NCBI RefSeq assembly: GCF_900176565.1
Contig: NZ_FXEH01000005.1
Coordinates: forward strand, 831,384 to 895,383
Source of the DNA: Thalassobacillus devorans
GTDB taxonomy: Bacteria; Bacillota; Bacilli; Bacillales; Halobacillaceae
DNA: 64,000 nt
Reading direction: 5' to 3'
Of the stretch, positions 34,411 to 42,991 are shown piece after piece. A program made the position numbers and the translations under genes. Positions within the stretch are counted from its first letter, which is position 1. Every line of letters starts with the position of its first letter. The notes under the pieces are model-generated. The model saw only the letters and a program-made list of their open reading frames with translations, had not been told where the DNA came from and did no database searches.

Positions 34411-36315
34411 TCAGCTGTTTTCTAACTCTTCGACGAGCAGTGACAACTCCTCCCATCGTTCCATCGCCTGCTCTAATTCCGTTTCCAGGTTTTCCTGTTC
34501 CCTGTACAACTCCTGTACTTTGCCAAGGTCGCTGCCTGCTTCCGCAATAGATGCCTGTAACCCTTCCATTCTTCCTTCCAGGTCGGCGATTTTATCTTCA
34601 ATGCCTTCCCATTCTTTTTGTTCATGGTAAGAAAGTTTCCTTTTCTTGCGTACTGGTTTCTGTGCAGCTTTTTCTTTTTCAGTCTGCTCTTTTCTTTCCA
34701 TACTCCTTATACGGTCGGCTTCTTTTTTCTCTTCAAGGTATTCGCTATAGTTGCCATGAAACTTTTTAATCTGTCCCATGCCTTCGAAAGCGATCAGGCG
34801 ATCCGCTATCCGATCAAGAAAGTAGCGATCGTGGGAAACCGTTACTACAGCCCCAGGAAAATGATCCAGGTAGTCTTCTAAAATACTTAATGTCTTTGTA
34901 TCCAAGTCATTGGTAGGCTCGTCCAAAAACAATACGTTCGGTTCCTGCATCAGTACACGCAGCAGATATAATCGGCGGCGCTCTCCCCCTGACAGTTTTC
35001 TGATATAGGTCCATTGCTGAGATCTTGGAAATAAAAATCGTTCCAGCATTTGTTCTGCAGTTATTTCCTGTCCATCCGCAGTAGTAATCACTTCGGCTAC
35101 TTGTTTGATATATTCGACTACTTTCAAGTTCCCATCGATTTCCTCGTGATCCTGGGTGTAGTAGCCGATTTTCACTGTTTCCCCTACATCTATTTCACCT
35201 GTATCGGGTTCCATCCGCTGCGACATGATGTTGAGTAATGTCGTCTTACCGCTTCCATTCGGACCGATAATACCCAACCGTTCTTCAGGGACAACCAAAT
35301 AACTGAAACCATCAATCAACGTTTTCCCTGCCATTCCTTTACTGACATTTTCCAGCTCGATGACTTTCTTGCCAAGGCGGTTCGAGCCGATAGCCATATC
35401 CATTTGCTCTTCTGTCTTTGGACCAGACTGGTTCTGCAATGATTCTACCCGTTGTTTGCGGGCCTTTTGCTTCGTTGTACGTGCTTTCGCTCCACGCTTT
35501 AACCACGCCAATTCCCGCCGAAGCGTATTTTGTCTCTTTTCCTCGGAAACCCGTTCCTGCTCGTCACGCTCGGCTTTCTTTTCTAAATAGGTTTCATAGT
35601 TTCCCTCATAAATATAAAGGCTGCCCCTGTCCAATTCATAAATCAGATTGGTCACTCTGTTTAAGAAATAACGGTCATGTGTGACGACTATTAATGCTCC
35701 CCGGTATTGGGAAAGATGCTCTTCCAGCCACTCGATCGTTTCATTATCTAAATGGTTGGTAGGCTCATCCAAAATCAACAGGTCGGCAGGCTGAATCAAT
35801 GCCCTTGCGATAGCGACCCGTTTTTTTTGGCCTCCAGACAGTGTGCTGATCTTTTTGTCAAACGTATCAATTCCCAGCTTCGTCAGGATAGTCTTAGCAG
35901 TGGTGTTCGCTTCCCAGGCATCATTTTCATCCATTTGCTGCTGGTTCTTCAGTAACTCTGCCTGATACCTGGTATTTTCGGGATCCCTTTCAAGATGCTG
36001 GAGAGATTGTTCGTATGCCCGCATCGTTTTCATAATTTCGGAATCACCGTAATAAATTTGCTCTAATACACTCAAATTCGGATCCAGTTTTGGTTCCTGA
36101 TGCAGATATTCAATCCGAAAATCCTTCGCATGCTTCATCTCTCCTGCTTCTTTTGAATCCAGACCGGCTAGTACTTTCAGCAATGTCGACTTCCCTGTAC
36201 CATTAACGCCAATCAAGCCAATCCGCTGGTTTTGAGAAATTGTAAATGAAATATGGTCAAACAGGGTTTTATCCCCATAGGTTTTTGTTAAATTCTCTAC
36301 TTGCAAAAGACTCAT
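34411..36315 (-). CDS. ABC-F family ribosomal ATPase (Uup/YfmR type)
   Basis: A 634-residue soluble protein with two ABC ATPase domains and no membrane part. Domain 1 has Walker A GVNGTGKST, signature LSGGQKKR and Walker B LLILDEPTNHLD; domain 2 has GPNGSGKTT, LSGGERRR and VLFLDEPTNDLD. The linker of about 80 residues is charged (YLEKKAERDEQERVSEEKRQ). A long coiled-coil tail (about 530-634) makes it of the Uup/YfmR kind, which act on stalled ribosomes. Start MSLLQVENL follows GGTAGGGTGA. No sign of an antibiotic-resistance subtype. Confidence 0.94.
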   Translation of the reverse strand: MSLLQVENLTKTYGDKTLFDHISFTISQNQRIGLIGVNGTGKSTLLKVLAGLDSKEAGEMKHAKDFRIEYLHQEPKLDPNLSVLEQIYYGDSEIMKTMRAYEQSLQHLERDPENTRYQAELLKNQQQMDENDAWEANTTAKTILTKLGIDTFDKKISTLSGGQKKRVAIARALIQPADLLILDEPTNHLDNETIEWLEEHLSQYRGALIVVTHDRYFLNRVTNLIYELDRGSLYIYEGNYETYLEKKAERDEQERVSEEKRQNTLRRELAWLKRGAKARTTKQKARKQRVESLQNQSGPKTEEQMDMAIGSNRLGKKVIELENVSKGMAGKTLIDGFSYLVVPEERLGIIGPNGSGKTTLLNIMSQRMEPDTGEIDVGETVKIGYYTQDHEEIDGNLKVVEYIKQVAEVITTADGQEITAEQMLERFLFPRSQQWTYIRKLSGGERRRLYLLRVLMQEPNVLFLDEPTNDLDTKTLSILEDYLDHFPGAVVTVSHDRYFLDRIADRLIAFEGMGQIKKFHGNYSEYLEEKKEADRIRSMERKEQTEKEKAAQKPVRKKRKLSYHEQKEWEGIEDKIADLEGRMEGLQASIAEAGSDLGKVQELYREQENLETELEQAMERWEELSLLVEELENS

Positions 36316-36410
36316 GTCTATCACCCTACCTTTTAAACTTCCCCTATTATAACATTCTCGCTCTTTTCATTAACACTTGTGACAAAACTGAAAAAAGTTA
36401 TCCATTAGAC

Positions 36411-36438
36411 TTGACTTGAGAATCATTTTCAGTAAAAT
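36411..36438 (+). promoter_or_regulatory. Promoter of the iron transporter
   Basis: TTGACT (36411-36416), a 16-nt spacer and TAAAAT (36433-36438). The first Fur box fills the spacer, so iron-loaded Fur would block RNA polymerase. Confidence 0.65.
36417..36431 (+). promoter_or_regulatory. Fur box 1
   Basis: TGAGAATCATTTTCA matches the 7-1-7 Bacillus Fur consensus TGATAATNATTATCA at all but two positions, and lies within the promoter spacer of the ferric binding-protein gene. Confidence 0.82.
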
Positions 36439-36450
36439 TGAAGATGACAT

Positions 36451-36465
36451 TGAAAACCATTATCA
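36451..36465 (+). promoter_or_regulatory. Fur box 2
   Basis: TGAAAACCATTATCA differs from the 7-1-7 Fur consensus at two positions and lies 34 nt from box 1, downstream of the -10 element. Confidence 0.78.
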
Positions 36466-36506
36466 TTTAAGCAATGCAAAAAAATTACATACGAGGTGAA
36501 AGGGAC

Positions 36507-37616
36507 ATGAAGAAAAGCAAGTTGTTTTTATTAGGTTTTGTATTTATTTTTTCCATCTTCGCATTAGCTGCCTGCGGTGGAAGTTCTGAAGAAGAAGGGG
36601 CAGATAATTCTTCAGAGAGTGAAGAAAATTCTTCTGAAGGAACAGAAGAGAATGCTGAAGCCGGTGGCGAACTAAACCTTTATACAGGACGTCACTATGA
36701 AACAGATCAACAGCTGTATGATAAATTTACAGAAGAAACAGGCATTAAAGTAAATGTCATTGAAGGTAAAGATGATGAGTTGATCGCACGCCTGGAGCGG
36801 GAAGGAAAAGCATCAGAAGCTGACCTTTTCATCACAGCTGATGCCGGTCGTCTGCACCGTGCTAAAGATAAAGATCTCCTTCAAGAAGTGGAAAGCGATA
36901 CACTGAACGAGAATATTCCAGAAAAGTTCCGTGATGAAGATAGCAACTGGTTTGGCCTGACCAAACGTGCTCGTGTTATTGTATATAACAAAGAAACAGT
37001 CAACGAGGACGATATCAAGAATTATGAAGACCTTACGAAAGACGAGTGGAATGGCAAAGTCCTGATTCGTTCTTCTGACAACATTTACAACCAGTCCTTG
37101 TTAGCATCCATGATCGCTACAGAAGGAGAAGAAGCTGCCAAAGAATGGGCTCAGGGAATTGTTGATAATATGGCACGTGATCCTAAAGGTGGCGACCGTG
37201 ATCAGGCGAAAGCTATTGCTGCCGGCGAAGGTGATGTCGCTGTCATGAATACGTATTACCTGGGGCAGATGTTGAACTCTGAAGATGAAGAAGAAGTAAA
37301 AGTCGCAGAGGATTTAGGAGTCATTTTCCCTAATCAGGACACTACCGGTACTCATGTCAATATCAGCGGTGTTGCTATGACTGCAAGCAGTAAGAATAAA
37401 GAGAATGCCGTGAAATTCATGGAATTCCTTTCCCAGGAAAAAGCTCAGAAAGATTTTGCTGAAGCGAATTATGAGTATCCAGTAAACCCTGATGTAGAGC
37501 CTGCTGAACTACTTCAATCCTGGGGCGAATTTGAAGAACAAGACATTAATCTGACAGAACTCGGTGAAAACAATGGAAAAGCTATCAAAATTATGAATGA
37601 AGTCGGTTGGAAATAA
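36507..37616 (+). CDS. Ferric iron ABC transporter substrate-binding lipoprotein
   Basis: A 369-residue periplasmic-binding-type lipoprotein (FbpA/FutA family). The signal peptide ends in LAAC (Cys23), followed by an acidic Ser/Glu linker to about residue 55. The binding domain begins GELNLYTGRHYETDQQLYDKF, where the Tyr-rich start is typical of Fe3+ binding, and continues with NTYYLGQML, which supplies two adjacent Tyr residues used as iron ligands. The ATG of MKKSKLFLL follows GGTGAAAGGGA. It heads a Fur-controlled set with the permease and ATPase genes. Confidence 0.94.
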   Translation: MKKSKLFLLGFVFIFSIFALAACGGSSEEEGADNSSESEENSSEGTEENAEAGGELNLYTGRHYETDQQLYDKFTEETGIKVNVIEGKDDELIARLEREGKASEADLFITADAGRLHRAKDKDLLQEVESDTLNENIPEKFRDEDSNWFGLTKRARVIVYNKETVNEDDIKNYEDLTKDEWNGKVLIRSSDNIYNQSLLASMIATEGEEAAKEWAQGIVDNMARDPKGGDRDQAKAIAAGEGDVAVMNTYYLGQMLNSEDEEEVKVAEDLGVIFPNQDTTGTHVNISGVAMTASSKNKENAVKFMEFLSQEKAQKDFAEANYEYPVNPDVEPAELLQSWGEFEEQDINLTELGENNGKAIKIMNEVGWK

Positions 37617-37637
37617 TTTGACCATTTCATGACACAT

Positions 37638-37663
37638 GGGCCGTACCAAAATAAGGTACGGCC
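37638..37663 (+). terminator. Hairpin after the iron-binding protein gene
   Basis: The stem GGCCGTACC/GGTACGGCC is followed by TTATGTA. It probably reduces read-through so that the binding protein is made in excess over the permease. Confidence 0.65.
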
Positions 37664-37685
37664 TTATGTATATGTACATTTTCAT

Positions 37686-37700
37686 TGAGAACTGTTATCA
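37686..37700 (+). promoter_or_regulatory. Fur box upstream of the permease
   Basis: TGAGAACTGTTATCA has three mismatches to the Fur consensus; the adjacent GTGAAAATGATAC adds a partial second site. The permease-ATPase pair therefore seems to have its own iron control. Confidence 0.65.
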
Positions 37701-37803
37701 TTAAAAGTGAAAATGATACATAAACCAATGTATATAAGTTAATTATGGGTATTGGTTTATGTTCCAAAGTCTTAATGTCGTCGCGTAGAAGGAAGTGTCC
37801 CAG

Positions 37804-39444
37804 TTGAAGTTTTACCGAAAGCTCCCAGGTTATATGAATATGTGGACAGTATTGAGTATGGTCATCGTCCTTCTAATTTTGATGCCTAACCTGACGATTC
37901 TGATCAGCTTTTTCACTCAAACAACTGATAATTGGGAGCATATCAAAGAACATATCTTACCATTACTCTTAAAAAATACTTCTATTATTATTGTGGTTAC
38001 CGGAGTTTTAACGATACTGATCGGTACCAGTCTGGCGTGGCTGATTTCTGCATACGATTTTCCGTTGAAGGGCTTTTTCAAATGGGGACTCATCCTGCCT
38101 TTGGCGATCCCTCCCTATATTGCGGCTTATACGTATAATGGAATTTTAAATTATACAGGGATCATCCAGACGACATTACGCAATGACTATGGTATCCGAG
38201 TGGATCAAAAATACTTTGACATCATGAATATTCCTGGTTCCATTTTTATTTTCACTTTATTTTTATTTCCCTATGTCTACACGATTACACGGGCCTTTTT
38301 AGCAAATCAATCTTCTTCCCTGATTGAAAACGCAAGACTCCTTGGCCGGAATGCCTTTGAGATTTTCTTCCGGGTAGTCCTCCCGATTTCCCGTGGGGCC
38401 ATCATTGGCGGAGCAAGCTTAGTGCTGCTCGAAGTGTTGAATGACTATGGGGTTGTCAAATACTTTGGTGTCCCGACTTTCAGTACAGCGATTTTTCAAA
38501 CATGGTTCAGCATGGGGGACTTGAATGCTGCTATTAAACTCTCAGCTACCCTGATGTTTATTGTCTTTGCTATATTAATCTTTGAAAAAGTGTTACGAGG
38601 CCGTAAAAAATACAGTTATACGACCGCGAAAGTGAAGCCGCTCACACCTATCAAACTCACCGGGTGGAAAGCCTGGACAGTGTTCTTCTATAGTCTGCTT
38701 ATATTCAGCCTGGGCTTTTTGATTCCTTTCATCCAGCTCCTGGACTGGATGTTCCTGACTTTTGAGAAAATCGCCAGTCCTGTGTTCACTCAATTAATCA
38801 TGAATTCATTATTAGTCGCCTTTACCGGAGCTTTCATGATTGTTATCTTTGCTGTCATCATTGCTAACTTTACCAGGATGCATAAAAGCTGGCTTTCTAA
38901 GTCGGCATCAAGAATCACCATTCTCGGTTACTCGATTCCTGGTGCCGTCATAGCTGTCGGTATCAGTTCTGTATTCATAGATATCGACAACCTGTTGTTC
39001 ACGTTTTACGAATCTTTCGGGATGGAAGCCAGCCTTTTTTTAAGCACGAGCCTATTTATGCTAATCTCAGCTTATGTTATCCGTTTTTTAGCAGTAGGCT
39101 ATAACTCTATCGAATCGGGTTTTGACAAAGTAGGCAATAAATTCACTGAAGCTTCCCGAATGCTCGGGATGGGCATGACGAAAACTTTCTTCAAAGTGGA
39201 TGTTCGCCTCATCAAAGGGGCGATATTCAGCGGATTCATCCTGGCATTCATCGATATTCTTAAAGAGCTGCCGCTCACATTAATTTTAAGGCCGTTCAAT
39301 TTTGACACGTTATCAACAAAAGCATTCCAATATGCCAGCGATGAGCAAATCCATGAAGCATCCTTGGCATCGATCATCATTATTGTCATCAGTGGTATTG
39401 CGATTTATCTTTTCCACCAAGTACTCGAAAAGGAGCCGAAGTGA
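37804..39444 (+). CDS. Ferric iron ABC transporter permease (fused, two-domain)
   Basis: A 546-residue permease of the FbpB type, with about 12 membrane helices in two repeats of the binding-protein-dependent permease fold. The EAA loops that contact the ATPase are ENARLLGRNAFEIFFRVVLPISRGAI (first half) and EASRMLGMGMTKTFFKVDVRLIKGAI (second half). The start is probably TTG at 37804, 10 nt after AAGGA; the GTG three codons earlier lies too close. It ends 1 nt before the ATPase gene, so the two are coupled. Confidence 0.92.
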   Translation: MKFYRKLPGYMNMWTVLSMVIVLLILMPNLTILISFFTQTTDNWEHIKEHILPLLLKNTSIIIVVTGVLTILIGTSLAWLISAYDFPLKGFFKWGLILPLAIPPYIAAYTYNGILNYTGIIQTTLRNDYGIRVDQKYFDIMNIPGSIFIFTLFLFPYVYTITRAFLANQSSSLIENARLLGRNAFEIFFRVVLPISRGAIIGGASLVLLEVLNDYGVVKYFGVPTFSTAIFQTWFSMGDLNAAIKLSATLMFIVFAILIFEKVLRGRKKYSYTTAKVKPLTPIKLTGWKAWTVFFYSLLIFSLGFLIPFIQLLDWMFLTFEKIASPVFTQLIMNSLLVAFTGAFMIVIFAVIIANFTRMHKSWLSKSASRITILGYSIPGAVIAVGISSVFIDIDNLLFTFYESFGMEASLFLSTSLFMLISAYVIRFLAVGYNSIESGFDKVGNKFTEASRMLGMGMTKTFFKVDVRLIKGAIFSGFILAFIDILKELPLTLILRPFNFDTLSTKAFQYASDEQIHEASLASIIIIVISGIAIYLFHQVLEKEPK

Positions 39445-39445
39445 T

Positions 39446-40165
39446 ATGTACATTCAAATCAAAGACTTATGCTTCTCTTATACAAACCAAGGGGATAAAA
39501 CTATTAATAACTTCTGCCTTGAGATTGAACAAGGGGAAATCATCTCTATTCTTGGGGAAAGTGGAAGCGGTAAGAGTACCGTATTACGTCTTCTGAGCGG
39601 GTTGGAGACACCGACAAAAGGTACCATTTCCATCGGCGGAAAAATCGTAACCGATGACCGTACCTTTATTCTTCCGGAAAAGCGCGGAATTGGAATGGTA
39701 TTCCAAGACTATGCGCTATTTCCACACATGACGGTTGCAGAAAATATCCAGTTCGGTCTCAAAGGGTATTCCCGCAGTGAAAAGAAAAAGCGTATCGATG
39801 AAGTACTTGAGCTTGTCAATATGGAAAAATTTAAGAAGCGCTATCCACATGAATTGAGCGGCGGCCAGCAGCAGCGGATTGCTCTTGCGCGGGCGCTCGC
39901 TCCAGAGCCTTCCCTGTTATTATTGGATGAACCTTTCAGTAACCTGGATGCTGACTTGCAAATCAAGATTCGAGAAGAATTGAAGCAAATCATCAAAAAA
40001 ACAGGCATTACATCGATTTTCGTGACACATGACCGGGAGGACTCCCGAGCAATTGCTGACCGGATCATTACCATGCGCGATGGTGCGGCACACGAATGGG
40101 AGTCATTATGCACCGTAAGAAACACTTCCAATACGTACGATTACGAAATGGAAATCATGTCGTAA
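39446..40165 (+). CDS. Ferric iron ABC transporter ATP-binding protein, short form
   Basis: A 239-residue ABC ATPase: Walker A GESGSGKST (about 36-44), Q-loop FQDYALFPHMTVAENI, signature LSGGQQQR, Walker B LLLLDEPFSNLD and H-loop VTHDRED are all intact. FbpC-type proteins usually have about 350 residues with a C-terminal regulatory domain; that domain is missing here and the sequence ends after NTYDYEMEIMS. It may have lost feedback control, or belong to a naturally short branch. The ATG follows AAAAGGAG and begins 1 nt after the permease stop. Confidence 0.92.
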   Translation: MYIQIKDLCFSYTNQGDKTINNFCLEIEQGEIISILGESGSGKSTVLRLLSGLETPTKGTISIGGKIVTDDRTFILPEKRGIGMVFQDYALFPHMTVAENIQFGLKGYSRSEKKKRIDEVLELVNMEKFKKRYPHELSGGQQQRIALARALAPEPSLLLLDEPFSNLDADLQIKIREELKQIIKKTGITSIFVTHDREDSRAIADRIITMRDGAAHEWESLCTVRNTSNTYDYEMEIMS

Positions 40166-40186
40166 AGCCTAGCCAGTTAATCAATG

Positions 40187-40225
40187 AAAAAGCCAGATGC
40201 CGCGTTAGCTGCATCTGGCTTTTTC
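40187..40225. terminator. Bidirectional terminator, iron operon and thioesterase
   Basis: The 14-bp stem AAAAAGCCAGATGC/GCATCTGGCTTTTT lies between the convergent ATPase and thioesterase genes and has T runs in both directions. Confidence 0.92.
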
Positions 40226-40234
40226 ACTATACCC

Positions 40235-40747
40235 CTATTTCCAAGGAAAGTCTGTTCCGAATTCTTTGGCCAGTTGTTTTGATTCTTTACTGCGTTCCTT
40301 CCTCTGTTCATGACGTGCCGGTGCCCCGGAATGCAGCAATTTTTCTTCATCGGATTCCGGCTTCACAGGAGGGACTGGCGTTGGCCGGTTATTCTCATCT
40401 ACCGCAACCATCGAGACAAAAGCGGTCGTACAGACTTTCCGCTCTCCTGTCAACAGGTTTTCCGTAATAGCTTTCACAAAAACCTCCATCGAAGTCTTAT
40501 GCGTCCAAGTCACATAGCTGACGAGACATATGGTATCCCCTTCAAACACCGGTGCCAAAAAGTCGATGGAATCAATCGACGCAGTAACGACAGGTTTTCG
40601 GCAGTGACGGGTGGCAGAAATCGCCGCCACGTCATCAATGTATGCCATCAATTTGCCTCCGAATAACGTCCCATGACTATTCGTATCTGGCGGCAGAACG
40701 TGTGAATTCTTTACTGTCAATGAATCAATGCATGCTTTTGTTTCCAT
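40235..40747 (-). CDS. Acyl-CoA thioesterase (YkhA-like hotdog protein)
   Basis: A 170-residue hotdog-fold thioesterase that hydrolyses acyl-CoA in the cytoplasm. The block NSHGTLFGGKLMAYIDDVAAISATRH carries the catalytic Asn/Gly/Asp residues of the YkhA/YciA group, and SIDFLAPVFEGDTICLVSYVTWTHKTSMEVFV is the central helix-sheet region. The last 30 residues are a charged tail. It is monocistronic, next to the cssRS genes in the same direction. Confidence 0.9.
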   Translation of the reverse strand: METKACIDSLTVKNSHVLPPDTNSHGTLFGGKLMAYIDDVAAISATRHCRKPVVTASIDSIDFLAPVFEGDTICLVSYVTWTHKTSMEVFVKAITENLLTGERKVCTTAFVSMVAVDENNRPTPVPPVKPESDEEKLLHSGAPARHEQRKERSKESKQLAKEFGTDFPWK

Positions 40748-40760
40748 ATCTATCTCTCCT

Positions 40761-42116
40761 TCATTGCTCGTTACGGTTGGACCGTTGTTTCGGCAATATT
40801 ATTCTAAAAGTTGCTCCAGTTGACTTTTCATTGTTACGTGCAATAATTTTCCCACCACTCCGCTCGATAATCGCTCTCGAAATGGCTAGCCCTAAACCGG
40901 TTTCTCCTTCTTTTCCTTTGATGAAGCGTTCAAAAAGCTGAGGAAGGATGTCCTCAGGAATTCCCGCCCCATCATCCTGGACTTCAATAATAATTTCATC
41001 TGAGGATTGCATCGTTACAATAGTTACGGAAGAAGTAGCATGTCGAATAGCGTTGGCAATGATATTAATGAACGCCTGCATCACTTTTTCCGGGTCAATC
41101 GATAAATAATAAGAGTCCTTTTGATTATGGACGAGTTCTACCCCTTTTTCCCTGGCTAGCGGGTAAAGGCCTTCCGTCGCCTGTTCCACTAACTCATGAA
41201 TATCGACTTCTTCCGGGTGATACACGTTCTCATCACTATCCAGTTTTGCCAATAAAATCATTTCATTAACAATTTTCTTCAATCTTTCTGTTTCTTTTAT
41301 CATAACGTTTAGTCCTTTATCCGCTGCCTCCCCTTCAAACACCCCGTCCCGGATCCCTTCTGCATAACCCTGTATGGACATTAATGGTGTCTTCAATTCA
41401 TGGGAAGCATTTTGAAAAAACTGCTTTTGTGTGCGGATATAATTTTCTAATTCAGCTGCCATCGTTCGGATACTGTGCTCCACTTCTTCAATTTCCCCAC
41501 TCGCTTTTACTGGCTGAAGCTCCTGGAATTTACGGTGTTCTATTTTTTTCAGTTCTTTCTTCAACCGGATCAGCGGTGTCACCAGGCGCCGGTTAAGCAT
41601 ATGACTGATACCTATCGCGAGCAGAAGCCCAATGAACAATACATAAATCATCCGCCAGGCAAACATCGTCTGCACCGCCTGTAAATCTTTAAGTGGTGTG
41701 GCCAAAACTAAAATAACACCATCGGCCTTGGGGGTGAATGCAATATCATAAACGACAAAGTCCTGCCCCTGACTTTCCCAAAGATCCTCTTCATGTAGTT
41801 GTTCATCGTATTGGCTGGCCCAAAGGGTGGCAGTTTCAAACGGCAAACTGGAAAACAGGATTTCCCTTTGTCCTCGGTCGAACATCAACACCCTCAAATC
41901 ACTATCTCGAAGCAGCTGTGATAACTGATTCACCTTCACGGGACTGTCTTCTTCGTTCAATAAATCGATCAACAGTTCCCCTTTATCTTCCAGTTGTCGT
42001 TTTTCATCTTCAATCAGCATATTGAGAATCAATGAATATAAAATAATCGCAGTTATCGACATTACAATGATGATCAGCACAGCGAATGCCGTATTCAATT
42101 GATGCAAAAGCTTCAT
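40761..42116 (-). CDS. cssS: Sensor histidine kinase, CssS-like
   Basis: A 451-residue membrane kinase. Two membrane helices (about 8-30 and 155-177) flank an extracellular sensor of about 120 residues; a HAMP segment follows. HisKA has FFQNASHELKTPLMSIQGYAEG with the phosphorylated His, and the ATPase domain has NIIANAIRH (N box), DDGAGIPE (G1) and GETGLGLAIS (G2). It overlaps the response regulator by 4 nt. The gene layout, with a divergent HtrA-type protease gene, matches the CssRS secretion-stress system of B. subtilis, which senses misfolded exported proteins. That role is inferred from context. Confidence 0.9.
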   Translation of the reverse strand: MKLLHQLNTAFAVLIIIVMSITAIILYSLILNMLIEDEKRQLEDKGELLIDLLNEEDSPVKVNQLSQLLRDSDLRVLMFDRGQREILFSSLPFETATLWASQYDEQLHEEDLWESQGQDFVVYDIAFTPKADGVILVLATPLKDLQAVQTMFAWRMIYVLFIGLLLAIGISHMLNRRLVTPLIRLKKELKKIEHRKFQELQPVKASGEIEEVEHSIRTMAAELENYIRTQKQFFQNASHELKTPLMSIQGYAEGIRDGVFEGEAADKGLNVMIKETERLKKIVNEMILLAKLDSDENVYHPEEVDIHELVEQATEGLYPLAREKGVELVHNQKDSYYLSIDPEKVMQAFINIIANAIRHATSSVTIVTMQSSDEIIIEVQDDGAGIPEDILPQLFERFIKGKEGETGLGLAISRAIIERSGGKIIARNNEKSTGATFRIILPKQRSNRNEQ

Positions 42117-42808
42117 GATTCGATGCCATCTTTTCTAAGACGGTAGCCATAGCCCCACACGGTTTCGAGTGGAAAATCGGCCAGCTTTTTTCTTAGCCGT
42201 TTCACTAAGTCATCAACTGCACGATCACTGCCAAAGTAATCTTCCCCCCAGATTTGCACCAGCAGTTCTTCTCTGGAAAAAGCACGGTTCGGATGCTGAG
42301 CAAGCAACTTTAACATATCGAATTCCTTAGCAGTCACTTCCACTTCTGCTCCTCTCCAAACAGCCCGGCGTTCCGCCATGTACAGGGATAATTCCCCGAC
42401 TTCCAGTATCTCTTTGTCCGCTGAGGCAGTATTCGTATTCATTACTTCCCACCTGGTCAGCTGCCGTTTAACCCTTGCGACAAGCTCACGAGGACTGAAT
42501 GGCTTAGTCAGATAGTCATCGCCTCCCAGTTCCAAGCCTAAAATCCTGTCCACTTCCTCATCTTTAGCTGAGATGATGATGATTGGAACCTGGGAATCCT
42601 TACGTACTTGTTTACAGAATTCGTAACCATCCATTCCAGGCAGCATGATATCCAGCACCCATAAATCCGGCGGGTCTTGCTGAAACAATTCCCAGGCCGC
42701 TTCCGCAGATTCCATCTCGGCTACGTGATAACCTTCTTTTTCTAAATAAGCTTTGACAATGTCGCGAATGTTCGGATCGTCTTCCACTATTCCAATGGTT
42801 TGTTTCAT
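42113..42808 (-). CDS. cssR: Response regulator, CssR-like (OmpR family)
   Basis: A 231-residue regulator: a receiver domain with the acidic pair (EDD), phospho-acceptor Asp in LWVLDIMLPGMDGYEF and the conserved Thr/Lys in LTKPFSPREL, then a winged-helix DNA-binding domain (VTAKEFDMLKLLAQHPNRAFSREELLVQIWG...DYFGSDRAVDDLVKRLRKKL). From memory, several stretches (LWVLDIMLP, ISAKDEEVDRILGLELG, DYFGSDRAVDDLV) are close to B. subtilis CssR. It should activate htrB across the divergent intergenic region. Confidence 0.92.
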   Translation of the reverse strand: MKQTIGIVEDDPNIRDIVKAYLEKEGYHVAEMESAEAAWELFQQDPPDLWVLDIMLPGMDGYEFCKQVRKDSQVPIIIISAKDEEVDRILGLELGGDDYLTKPFSPRELVARVKRQLTRWEVMNTNTASADKEILEVGELSLYMAERRAVWRGAEVEVTAKEFDMLKLLAQHPNRAFSREELLVQIWGEDYFGSDRAVDDLVKRLRKKLADFPLETVWGYGYRLRKDGIES

Positions 42809-42991
42809 GGAAAAGCCTCCTTCTCCATATAAGTCTGCTCTTATTCTCCCACAATTCTATAATTGATGTTCCATTTCTTTTTTATTTTACACATTTATTC
42901 CACATTTTCTCCAATCTCGTGCCATAACTCAAGTGTAGACTAAGAATTGTTCAGGAAACAGATAAACTATTTTCAAAGGAGATCTGCCTAT

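Noticed and set aside
39302-39445. Longer N-terminus for the iron ABC ATPase
   Set aside because: The extra 48 residues overlap the permease gene in another frame and look nothing like an ABC domain; the ATG at 39446 has AAAAGGAG.
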